Shown here piece after piece: positions 59,098 to 64,000 of a stretch of 64,000 bases of DNA. The notes under the pieces were generated by a model. That model did no database searches. It had not been told where the DNA came from and saw only the letters and a list, made by a program, of their open reading frames with translations. Source of the DNA: Poriferisocius sp965200775 (GTDB lineage: Bacteria; Actinomycetota; Acidimicrobiia; Acidimicrobiales; Bin134); NCBI GenBank assembly GCA_965200775.1, contig OZ241383.1, positions 620,001-684,000 on the forward strand, in the 5' to 3' direction. Each line of letters opens with the position of its first letter. Position 1 is the stretch's first letter. The translations under genes were made by a program, and so were the position numbers.

Positions 59098-60084
59098 GTG
59101 ACGATCATGCTTGAGCGTTCTGCTGGTTGTCTTCCGCCGGTTCTCCTTGACCCTGTGGTGGATGATCCCGAAGCGGTACGAGACTTGGCCCGAGCGAACG
59201 GGCCGTACTTCATGCCGGCCCGCTACCTCATCGACTCGGAAGCGGCCGACCGGGCCGGGGTAGGGGACGCGAAGAGGCGCCTTGACGTGCCCGCAAATCT
59301 CATCGGCCCGGTGTGGCGGGGTGATTGGTGTACCGGTGGGCGAGCGTCGATCGACGGCGTTGACCACTTGCTGCACCTTCCGGGGTTCGTCGACGGGGCC
59401 AGGCAGATCTGTCAGGCAGAGGTAGTGGTGCCCGAGCAGGTTTATGTGAATCTCAACACGCCTGCTTCGGGTGCTGGGTTCAGCCATGTCGACATCCCCG
59501 AATTCGTTGGCATGGACCGCACCAACACCCCGGGCTGGCTTTTGCAGGCCATGGGCGGTTCGCACTTGTTCGAGGATGTGCGCATCACCATCATCACGGC
59601 GGTGGCGTGGTTCTACCAGGGCGAGCGCGGGTTTTTCCGCTACTGGCCGGAAGGGCGCGACACCGGCAGTATCCGCCACGAGAACATGTGGAACACGGCC
59701 GTGGTGGGCGACAACGACTTCATGCATCACCAGGTCGAGCGGGTAGGTCCCGACGACCTCGGTAGGCCCGACGGTATGACCATCGACACAACCCTCGACT
59801 TCGATGGTGAGCGGTGGTGCGTCGTGGACGATGGCACCACCCTTGCCGAATACGGCGACGAGCATGTCCGGCTGTCGCTTTCGTGGAAGGCGAAGGTGTA
59901 CGCCACCTCCGAGATTCATGAGAAAGCACTACGAGGCGACAACGCGATGAACCTCCCTGAGGCGCTTGACCGTTTCGCCGCTGCCCTGGACGAACCGCTG
60001 GCGGCCACCGGGCCCGATGCCCTCGGCAGCCCCGAGCTGCGGGCGCAGGTAGTCGAAGCCTTCGTCGACTACCGCTACGACTGA
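59098..60084 (+). CDS. Uncharacterised protein with HxD motif
   Basis: 328 residues from GTG 59098. The middle has GFSHVDIPEF (H-x-D) followed much later by DNDFMHHQVERVG; a facial H-x-D...H triad is the iron site of 2-oxoglutarate-dependent oxygenases, and the TIITAVAWFYQGERGFFRYWPEGR segment is strand-rich, but I do not recognise a defined family. It is followed by the sulfatase gene on the same strand after 128 bp and may work with it. Confidence 0.5.
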   Translation: MTIMLERSAGCLPPVLLDPVVDDPEAVRDLARANGPYFMPARYLIDSEAADRAGVGDAKRRLDVPANLIGPVWRGDWCTGGRASIDGVDHLLHLPGFVDGARQICQAEVVVPEQVYVNLNTPASGAGFSHVDIPEFVGMDRTNTPGWLLQAMGGSHLFEDVRITIITAVAWFYQGERGFFRYWPEGRDTGSIRHENMWNTAVVGDNDFMHHQVERVGPDDLGRPDGMTIDTTLDFDGERWCVVDDGTTLAEYGDEHVRLSLSWKAKVYATSEIHEKALRGDNAMNLPEALDRFAAALDEPLAATGPDALGSPELRAQVVEAFVDYRYD

Positions 60085-60212
60085 GAGATCCAGCGAGTTC
60101 CGAGGGTTCGTAACGGCGACCGGATCGCCGACGAGATCAAGTGCGAGCATTCACGACCGCTTACCCAAAAGGCCTGACGGCCCCAAGGCTCTTGCTGGTT
60201 TAGCCTGGCGAG

Positions 60213-61607
60213 GTGTCCGAGGAGCGTGAGCGGCGGCTGAACGTGTTGTTGCTGATAACGGATCAGCAGCGGTGGGATGCGTTGGGTTGCGTAGGCGGGT
60301 GGGTTGACACTCCCAATCTCGACCGGATCGCTGCTCGTGGAGTGCGGTTCAGCAACTGTGTGACGACGTCTCCGATTTGCGTGCCGGCTCGGGTGAGCTT
60401 GGCGAGGGGCCATTATCCGCACAACACCGGGGTGTGGGGTCATGTGGATTACACGCTGTCTCCCGAAACGCCCACCTGGATGCAGGCGGTGCGGGCCGCC
60501 GGCTACCGGACCAGCGTTTTCGGCAAGACCCATCTGCATGCCCATTCGGGTGACCTGCGGGAGAAGGAACATCTACTGCACGCCTACGGCCTCGACGACG
60601 TTGACGAGATCGCCGGCCCCCGTATGTCGGCCACGGTGATGACCCATATGACGGCTCGGTGGGCCGAGTTGGGTCTGCTGGATGCCTACCGGGCTGATCT
60701 CGATGACCGGTTTGCGAGCAGGCCGTGGGTGGTGCGGCCTTCTTCGCTGCCGCTCGAGGAGTACGCCGATGTGTATGTCGGCCGTAGTGCCTGTGAGTAC
60801 CTTGCCTCCTACGATCGTGTCGAACCCTGGTTCTGCTGGGTCAGCTTCGGTGGTCCCCACGAGCCCTGGGACACGCCCGAGCCGTGGGCCTCCCGCTACG
60901 ACCCCTCTTCCATGCCTCCACCTCTGCCCGCACACGAGCGTGACGATCGCCGGCCCGACGGCAGCCTCGACCGGTGGTCGGCGTGGTTGAAGCAGCCGCT
61001 CACACTTGAGGAAGTGCAAAGGATGCGGGCCGACTACGCGGGCAACGTGAGCTTGATCGACGATCAGATCGGCAAGATTCTCGGTACGGTGGAGGAGCGG
61101 GGGGAGCTGGATCGCACCGTGATTGTGTTCACCTCCGACCACGGTGAGATGAACGGCGACCACGGTCTCATCTACAAGATGAACTTCTTCGACGGCTCGG
61201 TGCGGGTGCCGCTCATCGTGAGCACTCCGGCCATGGCCTCAACCCCGGTCGCAGGCACCGTTGATGCTACGCCGGTGGAATGGATCGACGTGGGTCCGAC
61301 CATCGCCGAATCCGTTGGTGCTGAGCTTTCCTACCCGCAGTTCGGGTGCTCCTTGTTGCCCGCGTTCGGGGGGCAGCGGGTCCGGGAGGACGCGCTGAGC
61401 GAATTCGAGGGCGAGGTGATGTTGCTCACCGACGAGTGGAAGATCGTGCTCAACGACCGAGGCGAGCCCTACCTGCTGTTCCACCGGCTGGCCGATCCCG
61501 ACGAGGCGCAGAACCTGGTCCTCGACAGCAAGACATCATCGGTGCAGCGTGACCTGCGCCTTTGCATCCTGGACCGCCTCATCGCCACCCAACTCCAGCA
61601 CCGCTGA
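60213..61607 (+). CDS. Sulfatase family protein
   Basis: 464 residues from GTG 60213. The N-terminal metal segment is NVLLLITDQQRWDALGC, the signature TTSPICVPARVSLARGHYPHNTG is split here as ICVPARVSLARG with the modifiable cysteine (C-x-P-x-R), and FTSDHGEMNGDHGLIYK contributes the second metal site. The active-site Cys would be converted to formylglycine; no maturation enzyme gene is seen in the window. Such sulfatases usually release sulfate from a carbohydrate or aryl ester. It lies between two tRNA-derived repeats. Confidence 0.9.
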   Translation: MSEERERRLNVLLLITDQQRWDALGCVGGWVDTPNLDRIAARGVRFSNCVTTSPICVPARVSLARGHYPHNTGVWGHVDYTLSPETPTWMQAVRAAGYRTSVFGKTHLHAHSGDLREKEHLLHAYGLDDVDEIAGPRMSATVMTHMTARWAELGLLDAYRADLDDRFASRPWVVRPSSLPLEEYADVYVGRSACEYLASYDRVEPWFCWVSFGGPHEPWDTPEPWASRYDPSSMPPPLPAHERDDRRPDGSLDRWSAWLKQPLTLEEVQRMRADYAGNVSLIDDQIGKILGTVEERGELDRTVIVFTSDHGEMNGDHGLIYKMNFFDGSVRVPLIVSTPAMASTPVAGTVDATPVEWIDVGPTIAESVGAELSYPQFGCSLLPAFGGQRVREDALSEFEGEVMLLTDEWKIVLNDRGEPYLLFHRLADPDEAQNLVLDSKTSSVQRDLRLCILDRLIATQLQHR

Positions 61608-61665
61608 CCTCCACCCGGACCGCATCTATGCACCTGCACCGATGCACGGGTCAGGTAGTACCCTC

Positions 61666-61751
61666 GTCGGAGTGGGGGATAGGCAAATGTGCTAGCTCGA
61701 AGGGCTAGTGCCCGCAAGGGTGTGTGGGCTCAAGTCCCCCCTCCGACACCA
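61666..61751 (+). pseudogene. Degenerate copy of tRNA-Leu
   Basis: 86 nt aligning with the complete tRNA-Leu(GAG). Acceptor stem, anticodon stem (CTAGC and GCTAG), variable arm (GCCC-GCAA-GGG) and 3' end with CCA are kept. The D-arm is broken and shortened, the universal TTC of the T-loop reads CTC, and the anticodon loop has C instead of T33 with GAA. Similarity also extends about 25 bp upstream (GGTCAG, CCCTCGTCGGAG). So a whole tRNA gene with flank was duplicated and decayed. Confidence 0.85.
61730..61751 (+). repeat. Third copy of the tRNA-Leu 3' end
   Basis: 22 bp identical to 31573-31594 (starting TCAAGTCCCCCC and ending with CCA), at the 3' end of the decayed tRNA. It could mark the border of a second, tandem island that begins with the AbiE genes. 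Confidence 0.75.
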
Positions 61752-61967
61752 CAAACAGAGCGAGTCGGAGCCGGTAAGGCGGAGATCTTCTTGCGGATTC
61801 TCGGGGAGGTTCCGGACGAGGCCAGGATGGAGGGGTTTGCCGACGGGATCGGGAGATCGATAATCCGACACCATTAGTTACGTTGTTGTCGTATGTTCTG
61901 GCCTTGGGTTGTCGCCCGATAATGTGAAGCCATTAATACGGCTCGAACCGGAACTATTGCACCTAAG

Positions 61968-62774
61968 ATGTCGGCCATGAGCGCGAACGGCCGGCAAGGA
62001 GGACTGTCGGCGCGTAGTAGGCGTGAGCTCGCTGAACTATTTGGGGCTGGAAGGCGAACCGTTACGGTTGAGGCTGCGGCCGAGATGCTCGGTGAGAGCC
62101 GAGGCGTTGCTGCTCGTCGACTTGCCGCGTGGGCTGCGAACGGGTGGTTGCGTCGAGTCCGGCGAGGGTTGTACATCGCTGTTCCTGTTGATGCGCGTAG
62201 CCCGTCTACGTGGAACGAGGATCCTTGGTACCTTGCTGACCTGGTCTGGAGTCCCTGCTACATCGCGGGCTGGTCCGCTGCGAACCACTGGACGCTGACT
62301 GACCAGGTCTTCCGGTCAACTGTCGTTGCCACCACCCAACGCGTCCGCTGTGTCGATCAAGAGCTTGCTGGAGCACCGTACTACGTTCACCACATCCCCA
62401 CAGACCGCATGACCTGGGGACTCGAACAAGAATGGCGCGGCGATAGGAAGATCAAAGTGTCGAGCAGAGAGCGCACGGTCGCGGACATGCTCTCAAATCC
62501 CTCGCTCGGTGGCGGGATCCGTCACACGATGGAGGTCCTCGACGCAGTCCTTGAAGACTCGACTGCCGAGGCTTTAGTCGAGGCACTTGAACGCCTGGGT
62601 AACGGTGCCGGTATCAAAAGACTTGGGTATCTCCTGCATGCACTCGGCCACGAGACATCGGCGATCAAGGGACCATTGACCGCTGGTTTTCCGCTTCTTG
62701 ACCCGTCACTGGGCCCACGTGGGTCGCGGTCAAACGACTGGGGCCTCGTCATCAACGCAGACATCTCCGCGTGA
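61968..62774 (+). CDS. AbiEi-type antitoxin / transcriptional regulator
   Basis: 268 residues from ATG 61968 (a second ATG at 61977 is possible). The N-terminal winged-helix segment is TVTVEAAAEMLGESRGVAAR, then RLAAWAANGWLRRVRRGLYI; the middle DLVWSPCYIAGWSAANHWTL and SSRERTVADMLSNP are typical of AbiEi/COG5340 antitoxins. Its stop overlaps the GTG of the toxin gene (GTGA), so the two are coupled. It should bind its own promoter; I see no clear palindrome. Confidence 0.85.
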   Translation: MSAMSANGRQGGLSARSRRELAELFGAGRRTVTVEAAAEMLGESRGVAARRLAAWAANGWLRRVRRGLYIAVPVDARSPSTWNEDPWYLADLVWSPCYIAGWSAANHWTLTDQVFRSTVVATTQRVRCVDQELAGAPYYVHHIPTDRMTWGLEQEWRGDRKIKVSSRERTVADMLSNPSLGGGIRHTMEVLDAVLEDSTAEALVEALERLGNGAGIKRLGYLLHALGHETSAIKGPLTAGFPLLDPSLGPRGSRSNDWGLVINADISA

Positions 62775-63955
62775 TCACCAAACGGGAGATAGCGAACCTC
62801 GCGGGGGAGTGGCAGCTCGCGCACCATGTCGTCGAGAAGGACTATGTGCTGGGATGGCTACTCGCGGGAATCGCCGAACACCAGCACACGCGATCGTGGG
62901 TGTTCAAAGGCGGTACATGTCTGCGAAAGTGCTGGTTCGAGACCTACCGATTCTCCGAGGACCTCGACTTCACAGTCACCGAGAGCGATCTCGACGTCAA
63001 TCACCTGAAGTCGTCCTTCGCGGAGATCGCCGCGTGGCTCGACAACGAATGCGGACTGCGCTTCATCGTCGACGACAAAGCGTTCCGGCATCGCAAGAAC
63101 AAACGAGGCCATCCAACCGTCGAGGGCCGGCTCGCCTACATAGGCCCACTCGGGTCGCCGACCCCACCGAAAGTCAAACTCGATCTCACAGCCGACGAGG
63201 TTCTCGTACGAGATCCCTAGCGGCGTCCGGTCGTTCACCCGTTCAGCGACACACCAGCCAGTGCCACAACACCTCACCTTGCAGAGGTGGCCTGCTATTC
63301 ACTGCCGGAGCTTCTAGGCGAGAAGATCCGAGCGCTCGCCGAGCGATGTAGACCTCGCGACCTCTACGACGTGGTCCACACACACCGGCACCCAGACCTG
63401 ATCGGTCGGGCGCCTGACGTCATGGCAGTGCTCGAAGCAAAGTGTGCGCACGCCAAGATCGACACACCGACCCTCGAATCGATCCGAGCCACACGATTCC
63501 GAAACGAGATCGAGACCGAGTGGTCCAATATGCTCGGCCACCAATTGCCATTCTTGCCGAAGTTCGAGGACTTCTGGTCACAACTCGATGACTTCTTTGC
63601 TTGGTTCGATGGAAGACTCCCGGTAGTCCCGCTGGCCGAGATCCAGCCGACGGAGAATGTCACCGATTGGCGACCAGCACGCCATATGACCTCATGGCGT
63701 GAGACTTCCCAGATCGAGCTGATCCGTTTCGCTGGGGCAAACCGACTCAAGGTCACGATCAACTACCACGCGATGGACGGGCGCATCGGACCACGAACCG
63801 TCGAGCCATATTCCTTGCGCAGCTCGCAACAAGGGAACCTCCTCGTCATGGCGGTCAACAACCAAGGCCAAATCCGCAGCTACCGAGCCGACCGAATCAC
63901 TGAGGTTCGCATCGAACCCGAGAGCTTCACCCCCCGCTACATCGTCGAGTTCTAA
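62771..63955 (+). pseudogene. AbiEii toxin gene interrupted by one in-frame TAG
   Basis: GTG 62771 overlaps the AbiEi stop. The first 149 codons contain HHVVEKDYVLGWLLAGIAEH, WVFKGGTCLRKCW (GG-T catalytic loop; KGGTxLxK in homologues) and FSEDLDFTV. A TAG at 63218-63220 stops it, but the same frame continues directly with RRPVVHPFSDTP, EVACYSLPELLGEKIRALAE and RCRPRDLYDVVHTHRHPD, the next conserved blocks of the family, and ends at 63955. So a single amber codon splits an otherwise complete ~394-codon gene. A GTG at 63287 could restart the C-terminal part. Confidence 0.85.
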
Positions 63956-64000
63956 AGGGCCTAGCGCTGCACCCGACAGCGTTGGCGGACGCCGTCCTGG

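Noticed and set aside
61753..61967. Small frame between the decayed tRNA and AbiEi
   Set aside because: A plus frame gives AEIFLRILGEVPDEARMEG, but its upstream part is tRNA sequence and no start or family can be supported.

Overview
The window looks like a high-GC actinomycetote chromosome. The best evidence is an S-(hydroxymethyl)mycothiol dehydrogenase (mscR-like), which only makes sense in a mycothiol-producing actinomycete, and the order manA - Trm112-like - Pgi/Pmi-type SIS protein - sahH, which resembles actinobacterial gene order. A deep-branching marine or soil lineage such as Acidimicrobiia is possible but is an inference; no rRNA is present.

Positions 1-13.1 kb are catabolic. The end of a carbon-nitrogen hydrolase is followed by a tightly overlapping molybdenum hydroxylase operon (FAD subunit, large subunit, 2Fe-2S subunit, second large subunit). 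Opposite it lies an acyl-CoA operon (cupin, ADP-forming acyl-CoA ligase-like protein, acyl-CoA dehydrogenase, AMP-forming acyl-CoA ligase), then a ketopantoate reductase-like gene and an enoyl-CoA hydratase. Positions 13.1-31.6 kb are housekeeping: methyltransferase, thioredoxin-like protein, FtsH, CPBP protease, sugar-phosphate isomerases, SahH, ComF, HPF, SecA, PrfB, FtsEX, MscR, Pcm and tRNA-Leu(GAG). A complete IS481-family element (21176-22250) sits exactly behind the sahH stop codon with a CTAG target duplication.

From tRNA-Leu (31508-31594) the content changes to an accessory region. A 22-bp copy of the tRNA 3' end recurs at 58904-58925, and a whole decayed copy of the tRNA lies at 61666-61751. 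I read 31.6-58.9 kb as a genomic island in the tRNA, possibly followed by a second one; no integrase is visible. The left part holds toxin-antitoxin modules with perfect palindromes in front of them, then a transport block: a single 1278-residue polypeptide joining both permeases and both ATPases of a branched-chain amino-acid type importer, a coupled 1183-residue fused ABC exporter, a lipoprotein, an amidohydrolase and a divergent membrane-anchored binding protein.

The right part of the island (45.7-58.6 kb) looks like a defence region: an Eco57I-like methyltransferase coupled to a PaeR7I/XhoI-like endonuclease, short coupled ORFs, a 1314-residue STAND-like NTPase with an N-terminal Mrr-like nuclease domain, a zinc-ribbon protein with an RxxxxH (HEPN-like) motif, a NucS-like nuclease, a DnaQ-BRCT-zinc-ribbon exonuclease with a frameshift, and a truncated SIR2 gene fused to an AbiEii remnant. 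Beyond the repeat are an uncharacterised HxD protein, a sulfatase, and an AbiE pair whose toxin gene is split by one in-frame TAG. The STAND/zinc-ribbon pair and the all-in-one Liv importer are the most promising novel items.
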